A DNA stretch of 64,000 bases. It comes from CAIYUC01 sp963682005. Lineage in GTDB: Bacteria > Bacteroidota > Bacteroidia > Bacteroidales > FEN-979. The notes beneath the pieces were generated by a model. The model did not search any database. It was not told where the DNA came from and worked only from the letters and a program-made list of their open reading frames with translations. This document shows, one piece after another, positions 36,229 to 44,796 of this stretch. A program made the position numbers and the translations under genes. The stretch covers positions 1,984,001 to 2,048,000 of the forward strand of contig OY820914.1 in NCBI GenBank assembly GCA_963682005.1. The letters are read 5' to 3'. Numbering within the stretch: position 1 is the stretch's first letter; every line of letters starts with the position of its first letter.

Positions 36229-37197
36229 TTATTTTTTTTCTTTTGGGATGAAGATCCGTACCTGGTTTCTTGACGGATCAAGGACCAGGATTGCTCCTTT
36301 CAGACCGGGTGCAAGATCCAGGCCCCGTGTACCTTCACTGAATGATTCCGGTCCTACGACCAGTGCTTTGAATTTGCCATCGGGTGAATAGATTTTCACC
36401 CGTTCGATCCCTTTTTCACTTGTGACAAATGAACCGTCGGACAGGAACGTAAAATTGGAAGGATTGCAGCAACCGCAGAATCCGTCCAGCAACCCCGAAG
36501 ATTCTCCCCAGGAAGCCAGGAGTGACCCGTCAGGTCCGTACCGTTCCAGTTCATGCCGACCGGTATTTGCCACCCAGAGTTCACCTGCTGAATTAATGGC
36601 AACATCGAAATAGGGACTTGGGATGATAAATCCCGGAATCTTCCTTACAGGATCCTTTTCCCCGATCTTTGACAGGATCTGTCCTGTCCTGTCATATTCA
36701 TAAACGATCAACTTTCCTGCATCAGCAACATAAATCCTGTTATCTGAAGAGGCAACACTCGTAAGAATTGAACCTGTATCAGCCGGGAGCCATGCCGAGA
36801 TCCTCACCCCGGAAGGGTTCCATATCTCCATATGGTCCTCCATCCCGATCGCCAGGTTGCCATCAGACATGGCTGCGATACACGTGGCAAGCCCCGGTAT
36901 GCTGAAGCGGCTCAGCCGGTGGCCCGAAGCATCCAGGATCTCAACGCCTCCCTGGCCACCGATGTAGATCCTTCCCTGCAGGTCTGTGGCAAGACATTTA
37001 ACCTCAGGGAGGATGGATTTAACGGGATTGATCTCCGAAAAAGCCGGAACGGAATCCGATTTTCGTAAGTCCTTCATCCCGTAATCAAAAGGATTTTTCT
37101 GCAATTCCGGAGTTCCTGTGAACATATCCAGCAAGATCCAGGTCACAAGTGACAGGAAAAGCGCAATGGCAAAAACCAGGAAAAGTTTCTTCTTCAT
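36229..37197 (-). CDS. Membrane-anchored NHL-type six-bladed propeller protein
   Basis: 322 residues with one N-terminal anchor (about 4-26), then an NHL-like propeller. Blades include IYVADAGKLIVYEYDRTG, ELWVANTGRHELERYGPDG and FVTSEKGIERVKIYSPDG. A Cys-rich turn FCGCCNP sits between two blades, unusual for an NHL protein and a possible metal or disulphide site. The gene starts 4 nt inside its upstream neighbour and ends 3 bases before the Tat ferredoxin gene, so co-translation with the electron carriers is likely. The function is unknown. Confidence 0.82.
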   Translation of the reverse strand: MKKKLFLVFAIALFLSLVTWILLDMFTGTPELQKNPFDYGMKDLRKSDSVPAFSEINPVKSILPEVKCLATDLQGRIYIGGQGGVEILDASGHRLSRFSIPGLATCIAAMSDGNLAIGMEDHMEIWNPSGVRISAWLPADTGSILTSVASSDNRIYVADAGKLIVYEYDRTGQILSKIGEKDPVRKIPGFIIPSPYFDVAINSAGELWVANTGRHELERYGPDGSLLASWGESSGLLDGFCGCCNPSNFTFLSDGSFVTSEKGIERVKIYSPDGKFKALVVGPESFSEGTRGLDLAPGLKGAILVLDPSRNQVRIFIPKEKK

Positions 37198-38624
37198 TTT
37201 TTCCGGATATCAATGCATACCAATTGTTTCGAATCACGGGCCAGCAAATAGCCACCAGTCATGGCCAGCGGACCCCACGCATCCTGCCCCGACAGGATCT
37301 TCGCCTTATCCAGCGTCCTGAATTCTGTACCAGATACACGTGCAATGGTCATTTCACCATCGTCGTCAAGGATGAAAAATTTATCATCGGCCATGAGATA
37401 TGGCCCAAGTCCAAAACGCTCATTTTTCCCGCTCGTTAACAGGATCTTTTTTCCGTCAGAAGGAGAAACCCCCACGAACTGGTTCCTCGCCCCGCCCGCA
37501 TCTTTCGGGAGTATGGAATACACCTTTCCCCTGTAAAATACCGGTGTTTGCTGTTCGGATGCAATGCCTTCCTGCGGCCTGAACTGCTGGAGGACCTTTG
37601 CAGTCCATACGCCTCCTGTTTCTGTCACACGGATCAGGGCGGTACCTGCACCATAGCCTGCCGTTAAAAGGATCCGGCCATCATCCAGGACGACAGGCGT
37701 AGGAGCAACCACGGCGGGCGCGAATTCACCGGTCTCCCATAGCACTTTCCCGGTATCGGTTCCTGATGCTGAAACACCGCAAATCCCTCCGATCGCAAAA
37801 TAGATGTACATTTTTTTTCCGCTGATGGTTGCTGTCATTATGGAGGAATGCGACATTTTCCATTTCTTCGGATTGGGCGTTTCCCAAACCGGCTTTCCGG
37901 TTTTACAATCGATGCCGGCCAGCAAGGCTTTGCCTCCTGGGGCGATGACTGCCGTATCTCCTTCCAGTAGCGGGCACTGACCCGTATACCAGAAAGGAAC
38001 TTCCGTTCCGTATTGCTTCTCGAGGTCAATGCCCCACTTCAGGTCGCCTGTCAGGCGGTCGACGCACATCACCTGGCATTTCGGACCGATGGTGATGGCG
38101 TATTTGTCATTGACCGCCGGGATCGTGCGCGACAATCCGTGGTTCCGCTTGAGATGGACTTTGTATTCCCTTCTCCAGAGCTCATTTCCGTTCAGCAATG
38201 AAAAGCAGCGCAAGGCATCAGTCTTTTTCTTTTCATCATAATCAAGCACATAAACACGACCGCCATAAACAGCAGGAGCAGCATGGCCTTCCCCCAGGTC
38301 GATCTTCCATTTTATCCGCTCAGAGAAGTTCCCCCATTTTTCGATCAGCGGGATCCTTTCTTTATTGATGTTGTCGAGGTCTTTTCCGCGGAAACGGGGC
38401 CAACCGGGCCCGGGAATCTCATTCACCGTTCCGAAATACGTAAAAGCTTCGCCAATCTTCACTTCCTGGCTTTTGCCCGTTAATGCCGAACCATGCCTGT
38501 CCATCCCCGGAACCGATTCTTTAAGATACTGCGAAGGATCATGGAACAGCCACCAACCGGTCATTCCGGTTCCCAAAAGAATTGTAAGGATGATCACAAC
38601 AGTAAGCAGGTTCTTTTTCAGCAT
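37194..38624 (-). CDS. Membrane-anchored PQQ-type beta-propeller protein
   Basis: 476 residues. The N-terminal hydrophobic segment (about 6-27) looks like an uncleaved anchor. It is followed by WPRFRGKDLDNINKE, the propeller entry motif of PQQ_2-type proteins, and seven or eight blades (RVYVLDYDEKKKTDALRCF; LTGDLKWGIDLEKQYG; DCKTGKPVWETPN). It overlaps the NHL gene by 4 nt. It differs in anchor and length from the two secreted propellers just upstream. No enzyme motif is visible. Confidence 0.85.
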   Translation of the reverse strand: MLKKNLLTVVIILTILLGTGMTGWWLFHDPSQYLKESVPGMDRHGSALTGKSQEVKIGEAFTYFGTVNEIPGPGWPRFRGKDLDNINKERIPLIEKWGNFSERIKWKIDLGEGHAAPAVYGGRVYVLDYDEKKKTDALRCFSLLNGNELWRREYKVHLKRNHGLSRTIPAVNDKYAITIGPKCQVMCVDRLTGDLKWGIDLEKQYGTEVPFWYTGQCPLLEGDTAVIAPGGKALLAGIDCKTGKPVWETPNPKKWKMSHSSIMTATISGKKMYIYFAIGGICGVSASGTDTGKVLWETGEFAPAVVAPTPVVLDDGRILLTAGYGAGTALIRVTETGGVWTAKVLQQFRPQEGIASEQQTPVFYRGKVYSILPKDAGGARNQFVGVSPSDGKKILLTSGKNERFGLGPYLMADDKFFILDDDGEMTIARVSGTEFRTLDKAKILSGQDAWGPLAMTGGYLLARDSKQLVCIDIRKK

Positions 38625-38723
38625 CTGGTGTCAAAATAACCAAAAACGATAAATACGGGGAAATCTCTTAGACAAACCAGTATGTTTCCTCGACGAGTGC
38701 AGCAGTTAACCCTTTATTTGTTT

Positions 38724-39983
38724 TTACTTTCCAGAGATATCGTAGGCCATCAGCACATCGCCATGCCTCACCAGCAGCATTCTGTTGCTGATCACAGGGT
38801 GAGACCAATAGGGCCCTTTTCCCTGCGAAACGATGAAACTGCTTACCAGCTCGAATTTCTCCGGATCAGCTTTTACCAGTCCAAGGTTGCCATTTTTTTC
38901 CTCGAAACAATAAAGCATTTTACCATCAGAGATGATGGCACCTTTTGTAAACCATTTGTGTTCATACATTTTCCTTCCGGTTTCCCAATCGATGCAGCAC
39001 CAGTTTCCGCGGCTGTTATCGATCCAGTTTGAACCGTAAATGTAGTTCCCGACTTTCACAACACCCCCGTGATGACAATCCAGGAGTGTATCCACCCATA
39101 GCTGGGTGATCGCATCGCCTTGTTCCGACAGCCGGAACATCGATCCTGCATGGTCATACCCTCCGGTTATGTAAAGCATCCCGTTGGCAAACAGAGGTGT
39201 AACGGTATTTGTTCTTGGAGCCCCCGGCCATATTTTCAATCCTTTTTCCGGTTTAAGGTCGGCGAAGTTGTATTTCCAGAGGATCTTCCCGGTACCGGCA
39301 TCAACACCGAAAAACCAGCGTTCCATGAGGGAGACGATGATCTCTTTTGATCCGTACTTTATAAGCCGGGGTGAGACGTATGCCGAAGTATCCTGCAATG
39401 ATTCTGACATCCAGATGGTCTTTCCCGTCATCTTATCCAGGGCGACCATGGAGGTTTTATTTCCGGCAGGGGTATAGTAAAGCTGGTTTCCGTTGATCAG
39501 CGGGGATTCGCACACGCCCCAGGTGCCGTAAACGCCACCGTATGTGCTGATACCATCAACAGACCAGAGGATCTTGCCCGTCGCATTTTCGAGGCAGACG
39601 ATCGCGCCTTTTCCACTGATCGCATAAACCCGGTCACCGTCAACTGTAGGTGTGGTGCGGGTTTCGGGGAATGGACCATCCCAGGCGGGACCGAATTTCG
39701 TTTGCCAGAGGATCTTGCCATCGGTTGAAAGACAGGTCATCATATCCTGCGACTCTTTTTTGCCGGTGACAAAGATCTGCTTTCCGTCGGAAACAGCGGA
39801 AGAGTAACCCGTTCCAATCCCTTCTGCACTCCACAGCATGGCAGGTCCTTCGGCAGGCCATTTTTCGGCAAGGCCGTCACCCGGGTAAATGCCGTCGCGT
39901 TCAGTCCCGCGCCATTGAGCAGAAACCTGCGCACTCAGGTTCAACGTAACCAATAAGAAACAGAGACAAAACAGGTGCTTCAT
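38724..39983 (-). CDS. Secreted PQQ-type beta-propeller protein, paralogue group QWRG
   Basis: 419 residues with a signal peptide (MKHLFCLCFLLVTLNLSAQ). The mature N-terminus AQWRGTERDGIYPGDGLAEKWP is shared almost residue for residue with the next two genes. Blades carry ENATGKILWSVDGI and DKMTGKTIWMSESL. It lies 10 bases downstream of the propeller at 39994-41208. The two are clear tandem paralogues, and the divergent gene at 41504 is a third. They probably act in the periplasm or at the outer membrane; the ligand is unknown. Confidence 0.87.
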   Translation of the reverse strand: MKHLFCLCFLLVTLNLSAQVSAQWRGTERDGIYPGDGLAEKWPAEGPAMLWSAEGIGTGYSSAVSDGKQIFVTGKKESQDMMTCLSTDGKILWQTKFGPAWDGPFPETRTTPTVDGDRVYAISGKGAIVCLENATGKILWSVDGISTYGGVYGTWGVCESPLINGNQLYYTPAGNKTSMVALDKMTGKTIWMSESLQDTSAYVSPRLIKYGSKEIIVSLMERWFFGVDAGTGKILWKYNFADLKPEKGLKIWPGAPRTNTVTPLFANGMLYITGGYDHAGSMFRLSEQGDAITQLWVDTLLDCHHGGVVKVGNYIYGSNWIDNSRGNWCCIDWETGRKMYEHKWFTKGAIISDGKMLYCFEEKNGNLGLVKADPEKFELVSSFIVSQGKGPYWSHPVISNRMLLVRHGDVLMAYDISGK

Positions 39984-39993
39984 AGTTTGGAAA

Positions 39994-41208
39994 TTATTTT
40001 TTGATATTGTACACCATCAGGGATGAACCATGACGAACGAACAGCTTTCCTTTTGCAATGACAAGGTGTGCCCAGTGCTGATCCGTCCCGAAGGGTACTT
40101 TAAACCCCCCAAGCCGTGCAAACCCGCTTGCCGTAGGAGATGCCAGCGCAACTTCGCCTTTGTCGCTGTAACAGTAGAGTAAACCATCCGCATTGATGAT
40201 ATTCCCTTTTCCCGTGAATGTGGATGTTCCAAGTTCCTTTCCGGTTTTCCAGTCGAGGCAGAACCATCCCTTGTTGGAGTCGTCGCTCCCGTAAAGCTTA
40301 CCGTTCAGCAGGACATAGCCTCCCATGCGGTTATCCATCGAGGCATTTCTCCAGAGTTCCTTTACAGTGCCGCCATCGGCAGAAAGTTGCAGCATGACAC
40401 CGCCACGCCCGTAACCGGAAGAGCAGAACAGCATGCCATTATTGTACAGCGGGGTATTTGCGTGAACTGAATACCTGTTGGTCTGTTCATGATTCCAGAG
40501 AAGAGCACCGGTGTTTGCATCAAAGCCGAGAATATGGTTTTCGGTTTGTGTTACAAGGAGGGTTCTGCCCATCAGCCGGATGATTGCGGGAGAACAGTAT
40601 GCACTTGCTTCACCCATTCCTTTGCTGTTCCAGATCAGTTTACCGGTATTTCGGTCGAGAGCGATCACATTGTTATTGATCCCACCCACGGTGCAGAAGA
40701 TCTTGTTTCCATCACACACCAGGTTTTCGGTATACCCCCACTTGATGTTACGTCCGTCGTAATCCTTTGTCACATCGACACTCCAGATAAATGCCCCGTC
40801 ATCGGCTTTCCTGCATACAATTTTTCCAAAACCGCTGAACATGTAAAGCTTCCCACCGGTGATCATCGGGGTGCTTCTGACTCCTGGCCAACTCTCGGTC
40901 CATTCCTCCCCATATGGGATCTTCCAGAGCAATTTTCCATCAAGGGAAAAGCAAAAGATCTGACCGATCCCGTTGATGATGCCTGTTGTGTAAACCCGGT
41001 CATTCGCAATTGCGGCAGATGCATGTCCTGTGCCCAGTTCATCATAATGCCAGAGCAGATCTGGTCCAGCTTCCGGCCAGGCTTTCAGCAAGCCTGTTTC
41101 AGGGTAAATGCCATCACGGTCCGGTCCGCGCCACTGGGCCGATTCCTGTGACCACAGCATATTCAGGGAGATAAAGCATATCCCCAGTAACAAAAACGTT
41201 TTTTTCAT
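39994..41208 (-). CDS. Secreted PQQ-type beta-propeller protein, first gene of the minus-strand cluster
   Basis: 404 residues with signal peptide (MKKTFLLLGICFISLNMLWSQ) and the paralogue-group opening AQWRGPDRDGIYPETGLLKAWP. Blades include RKADDGAFIWSVDVTK, DRNTGKLIWNSKGMG and DANTGALLWNHEQ. A TACTTTTG box on the minus strand (complement of 41232-41239) sits about 24 bases upstream of the ATG, so this gene probably heads the transcript that continues through the other propellers. Confidence 0.87.
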   Translation of the reverse strand: MKKTFLLLGICFISLNMLWSQESAQWRGPDRDGIYPETGLLKAWPEAGPDLLWHYDELGTGHASAAIANDRVYTTGIINGIGQIFCFSLDGKLLWKIPYGEEWTESWPGVRSTPMITGGKLYMFSGFGKIVCRKADDGAFIWSVDVTKDYDGRNIKWGYTENLVCDGNKIFCTVGGINNNVIALDRNTGKLIWNSKGMGEASAYCSPAIIRLMGRTLLVTQTENHILGFDANTGALLWNHEQTNRYSVHANTPLYNNGMLFCSSGYGRGGVMLQLSADGGTVKELWRNASMDNRMGGYVLLNGKLYGSDDSNKGWFCLDWKTGKELGTSTFTGKGNIINADGLLYCYSDKGEVALASPTASGFARLGGFKVPFGTDQHWAHLVIAKGKLFVRHGSSLMVYNIKK

Positions 41209-41231
41209 ACAGGATGTTGAATTGTGTGGAT

Positions 41232-41239
41232 CAAAAGTA
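41232..41239 (-). promoter_or_regulatory. Promoter -7 box of the propeller/electron-transfer cluster
   Basis: The minus strand reads TACTTTTG, an exact TAnnTTTG match, placing transcription start near 41226 and leaving a short leader to the ATG at 41208. A TTG lies 15 bases further upstream (41255-41257), closer than the usual 19-21, so the -33 element is weak. Confidence 0.5.
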
Positions 41240-41280
41240 CGAAAAAAGACGATTCAACCTGCGGGCTGAAGACGACTCAT

Positions 41281-41334
41281 TTATCGGTAAGAATTGATAT
41301 TATTCATCAAGAATTTTGACGAACTTACCGATAA
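41281..41334. promoter_or_regulatory. Nested dyad between divergent propeller genes
   Basis: TTATCGGTAAG (41281-41291) and CTTACCGATAA (41324-41334) are perfect 11-bp inverted arms 32 bases apart. Between them TTGAT (41294-41298) and ATCAA (41306-41310) form an inner dyad. It sits between the two divergent promoter boxes (41232 minus, 41361 plus), a good place for an operator controlling both directions. Confidence 0.45.
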
Positions 41335-41360
41335 TAGATACCTGATCATTCCTGATTGCA

Positions 41361-41368
41361 TATATTTG
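41361..41368 (+). promoter_or_regulatory. Promoter -7 box (TATATTTG) for the divergent propeller
   Basis: An exact TAnnTTTG match lies about 136 bases upstream of the ATG at 41504. No -33 TTG occurs at the preferred spacing. The leader would include the inverted 22-nt repeat at 41389-41410. Confidence 0.4.
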
Positions 41369-41503
41369 ATGGTCAAATGTACCTACAAGACCTAAGGTCG
41401 GGGAGGGTACGGGGTTGATTCCCATCCGTTCAACCCGGAAAATTGTTCAGAGAACTCTTCCTTATTTCAATTGGATGGAGATAAATTATCTAAAATGTAA
41501 ACG

Positions 41504-42724
41504 ATGAAACACTTCTTCCTCAATGGCCTTTTTGCCCTCCTGTTGCTCAATACCCTTCCGGGACAATGCCAGGAAATTCTTCAATGGCGCGGAACCGAGC
41601 GTTCCGGGGTATACTACGAAACCGGGCTCCTGAAAACCTGGCCGGAAGCCGGCCCACAATTACTTTGGGAATTTGACGGCCTGGGGAATGGCTATGGTAG
41701 CCCTGTGATCACAAAAACAAACATTTTTGTCAACGGTGAAACTGATACAACCAGTTATTTAAATGCATTGGATCTTTCAGGAAAATTTCTCTGGAAATCC
41801 AGGATCGGCAAAGAGTGGATCATTAATTACCCGGGGTCGAGAAGCACGCCCACCATAATGGATGACCTGGTTTACCTTACTGCCGGCTGGGGCCAGCTGG
41901 CCTGCCTTGAAGCAAAGTCGGGAAAAGAAAAGTGGTCGGTTAACCTGATGGCCGATTTCCATGGTCCGGTTCCCAGGTTTGGTTTTTCCGAATCGGTGCT
42001 CGTGGACGGAGATATTGTGTTTTGTTCTCCCGGAAGCCCCGACACCAATGTTGTGGCTCTCGACCGGTTTACCGGGAAGATCCGGTGGATCTGCAAAGGG
42101 GCCGGGGAAATGACGGCCTACTGTTCTCCGATGATGATCAGGCTTCCCATGAGGAACATCCTCGTTACCTACTCAAGAACCATGTTGCTCGGAATCGATG
42201 CAAAAGACGGGAAACTGCTCTGGTCATACAAACAGGAAGGACAGGATAATGACTGCCAGGTCAACACTCCGATCTTCGAGAACGGATTCATTTACGCTGT
42301 TGCCGGGAACGGGAATGGAGCATTCAAGCTGAAGTTGTCGGACGATGGCACACAGATCACAGAAATCTGGAAAAATCCTGCCTGCGACAACCTGACCGGG
42401 GGATTCATCAAGGTGGGGGATTATATTTACACCTCTGGGTATGAAAAACGCCAGTATTATGTTGTGGAAACCAATGCCGGGAAAATCATCGATTCTGTAA
42501 AATTCGATCGCGGAAGCATCATTCTGGCTGATGGGATGTTATATCTTTACAATGAAAAAGGACAGGTTGGATTATTCAAACCAAACGGCCCGAAACTCGA
42601 ACAGGTAAGCACCTTCAAGCTGACAAAAGGAACAAAGGCGCATTTTTCCCATCCCGTGATCTGCAACGGCATATTGTATATCAGGCATGGGAAGTCGCTG
42701 CTGGCGTATAAAGTAGCGAAATAG
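41504..42724 (+). CDS. Secreted PQQ-type beta-propeller protein, divergent paralogue
   Basis: 406 residues with signal peptide (about 1-22, ending GQCQ). The mature start LQWRGTERSGVYYETGLLKTWPEAGP is strongly similar to the two propellers across the divergent promoter. Blades include EAKSGKEKWSVNLM, DRFTGKIRWICKGAG and DAKDGKLLWSYKQEG. It precedes the LolA-like gene by 22 bases and is probably co-transcribed with it. That neighbour handles lipids or lipoproteins in its family, which hints at an outer-membrane location for the propellers, but this is inference. Confidence 0.87.
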   Translation: MKHFFLNGLFALLLLNTLPGQCQEILQWRGTERSGVYYETGLLKTWPEAGPQLLWEFDGLGNGYGSPVITKTNIFVNGETDTTSYLNALDLSGKFLWKSRIGKEWIINYPGSRSTPTIMDDLVYLTAGWGQLACLEAKSGKEKWSVNLMADFHGPVPRFGFSESVLVDGDIVFCSPGSPDTNVVALDRFTGKIRWICKGAGEMTAYCSPMMIRLPMRNILVTYSRTMLLGIDAKDGKLLWSYKQEGQDNDCQVNTPIFENGFIYAVAGNGNGAFKLKLSDDGTQITEIWKNPACDNLTGGFIKVGDYIYTSGYEKRQYYVVETNAGKIIDSVKFDRGSIILADGMLYLYNEKGQVGLFKPNGPKLEQVSTFKLTKGTKAHFSHPVICNGILYIRHGKSLLAYKVAK

Positions 42725-42740
42725 TGAAATAGCGAAATAG
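42717..42740 (+). repeat. Three 8-bp tandem repeats across a stop codon
   Basis: CGAAATAG, TGAAATAG, CGAAATAG lie back to back. The TAG of the first unit is the stop of the propeller gene and the last unit ends 6 bases before the next ATG. Since 8 is not a multiple of 3, gain or loss of a unit would change the spacing between the two genes but not the propeller protein. Confidence 0.6.
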
Positions 42741-42746
42741 CAAGAT

Positions 42747-43466
42747 ATGAAAAAACTTTACTCCCTCACCGTCGCCCTCATCCTGGGTCTCGGCGTTGCC
42801 TACGCCCAGGACCTCACTTTGGACGAGGTTATCGCAAAACATTTAAAAGCGATTGGCTTTGAAAACCTTCAGAAGGTCAATACGATCATCATGTCCGGTA
42901 CCATGATCCAGAACGACGCCATGCCGGTGAAGATCACCCGGATGCGCCCTGACAGGTTCTTCATGGAATTCGATGTGGCGGATCTGACGGCTTACCAGGC
43001 ATATGATGGACAAACCGCCTGGTGGACCACTCCATGGACCGGGAATCCCAGCCCCCAGGTCATGCCTGAAGACCGGGCCAAAGACCTACGTACACGCGCT
43101 GATTTTGAAGGATTGCTAGTCAACTGGAAAGCAAAAGGTCATACCGTCGAGCTCGCCGGATCCGATACCGTCGAAAAAGCGATTGTTTATAAACTGAAGG
43201 TCACTAAGAAGGAAGGAGGCATTGAATACCTGTTCATCGACCGGGAAAAATTCATCCTTCAGAAAAGACTTTATTACAGGACGGTCCGCGGACAGGAAGT
43301 GGCCATGGAAAATTATTTCCGCGATTACCGCCCGGTCCAGGGTGTCCTGTTTGCATTCACCCAGGATACTCATTTCGGGGGCCAGCCATACAATTCGCTG
43401 CAGCTTGAATCCATCGAGCTCAACAAACCTGTTGATGAGAAAATCTTTAAAATGCCGGGAAAGTAG
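42747..43466 (+). CDS. LolA-like outer-membrane lipoprotein-sorting family protein
   Basis: 239 residues with signal peptide (1-20, ending AYAQ). The body (LDEVIAKHLKAIGFENLQKVNTIIMSG, then ITRMRPDRFFMEFD and AYDGQTAWWTTPW) has the half-barrel pattern of LolA/LolB-fold periplasmic proteins annotated as outer-membrane lipoprotein-sorting-like. Substrate binding in the LolA fold is to acyl chains; here this is inference. It follows a propeller gene in the same direction and is convergent with the TPR gene (5-base gap). Confidence 0.75.
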   Translation: MKKLYSLTVALILGLGVAYAQDLTLDEVIAKHLKAIGFENLQKVNTIIMSGTMIQNDAMPVKITRMRPDRFFMEFDVADLTAYQAYDGQTAWWTTPWTGNPSPQVMPEDRAKDLRTRADFEGLLVNWKAKGHTVELAGSDTVEKAIVYKLKVTKKEGGIEYLFIDREKFILQKRLYYRTVRGQEVAMENYFRDYRPVQGVLFAFTQDTHFGGQPYNSLQLESIELNKPVDEKIFKMPGK

Positions 43467-43471
43467 TCCTG

Positions 43472-44776
43472 CTATTTTCCTTTCTTCTTGCGGGTTTTAT
43501 AAAAACTCAACTCGTTGATCCGGTTCACAGCATAATCCCGGTAAGAAACAGTCTGGGGCAAATTGGTTGCCGGGCCTGCTTCAGCGCCTTTCATTTCAAC
43601 GAATTTTTCATAATATGGCAATGCTTCTGCCGGTTTACGAAGGTAATAATCATACTGGTAAGCGATCTTGAAAACAATGATCGAATCCCCGGGATCTGCC
43701 TCGTGTGCCCTGATCAGAATTTCCAGCGCCGTATCAGGCTTCCCTGCCAAAGTATAGGCACCGGCAAGCTCAGAATAGATCGACCTGAGAAAGTCGCCCG
43801 GTGGCAGCACCAGTTCCAGGGTTTTATGGAGGTAACACAACCCTGTGTCAGGATTGAATGAACGGCTGGCTGAAACTCCGTAATAAAAGCAAGCCTCGGC
43901 ATCGGTCGTATCGAGATCGAAGGCTTTCCGGAAAAAAGGCGCTGCGGAATCATATTTTTCAAGTTTGTAAAATGAAAGCCCCATGTACTTCATCGTGAAT
44001 TTGGATGGATCTCCAAGCACAATGGCCTGCCTGAAGCGCTCCACAGACCCCGGATAGTCTTTCAGCATGTAGGCGGCATAAGCGTTAAGACGCTGCACCT
44101 GGTAGACCGAGGGATTCTGCTTCATGTAGCCGGCGGTTACAGCCAGGGCCGGATCATAGGCTTTACGTTGCATGAGAAGATTGGCGATTTTCACCATGAC
44201 CCCGGGATCGGATGGATTTATGATGTGTGCCCTCGTGTAAAAAATCAATGCTGAATCAGGTGTCTTCAGTTCATGGTAGGCAAAAGCGATCTGTTTCAGG
44301 AGATAGAACGAAGCAGAATCCCGGATAAAAAGCGGCAACAGGAGGTTTAATGACTCCTTGTACTCTTCTGTCTGTGTGTATAAGGCAGCCAGCTTGAGAA
44401 TAGCATACTCATTGCCCGGGTTCAGTTTAAGGATCTTCCGGTACCACCGAATTCCCTGTTTCAGATCTCCCGATTGCTGGTAGAGTCCGGCCAGTTCATT
44501 CATGAACACAGGATTTGTCGTGTCCGACCGCCATGCGCGCAGGAAAAGAAGTTCGGCGTCATGAAAGCGGAACAGCGCCGTCAGGGCCTTCCCCCCGAGC
44601 ACCAACAATTCGGTTTGTGTTGAATCAGTTGCAAGAGATTGCTCAGCCAGCCTGAACGCCTGTCCGTACTCGTACTTCTCCATCAGGGCCCTCACCTGTT
44701 GTGCTGTAGAAACAGGCTGGGCAGGCAAAATAAAGGATAGAATTATCATCCACAATATCAGCATCCCGGTTTTCAT
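43472..44776 (-). CDS. Secreted tetratricopeptide-repeat protein
   Basis: 434 residues with signal peptide (about 1-19). The rest is a run of roughly ten TPR helix pairs (GIRWYRKILKLNPGNEYAILKLAALY; ALIFYTRAHIINPSDPGVMVKIANLL; AAPFFRKAFDLDTTDAEACFYYG). It ends in a short basic tail. No enzymatic domain is present. It probably acts as a periplasmic scaffold. It lies 20 bases downstream of the MBL-fold gene and may share its transcript. Confidence 0.82.
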   Translation of the reverse strand: MKTGMLILWMIILSFILPAQPVSTAQQVRALMEKYEYGQAFRLAEQSLATDSTQTELLVLGGKALTALFRFHDAELLFLRAWRSDTTNPVFMNELAGLYQQSGDLKQGIRWYRKILKLNPGNEYAILKLAALYTQTEEYKESLNLLLPLFIRDSASFYLLKQIAFAYHELKTPDSALIFYTRAHIINPSDPGVMVKIANLLMQRKAYDPALAVTAGYMKQNPSVYQVQRLNAYAAYMLKDYPGSVERFRQAIVLGDPSKFTMKYMGLSFYKLEKYDSAAPFFRKAFDLDTTDAEACFYYGVSASRSFNPDTGLCYLHKTLELVLPPGDFLRSIYSELAGAYTLAGKPDTALEILIRAHEADPGDSIIVFKIAYQYDYYLRKPAEALPYYEKFVEMKGAEAGPATNLPQTVSYRDYAVNRINELSFYKTRKKKGK

Positions 44777-44796
44777 GGATCCTTGGTTTTATCTGT

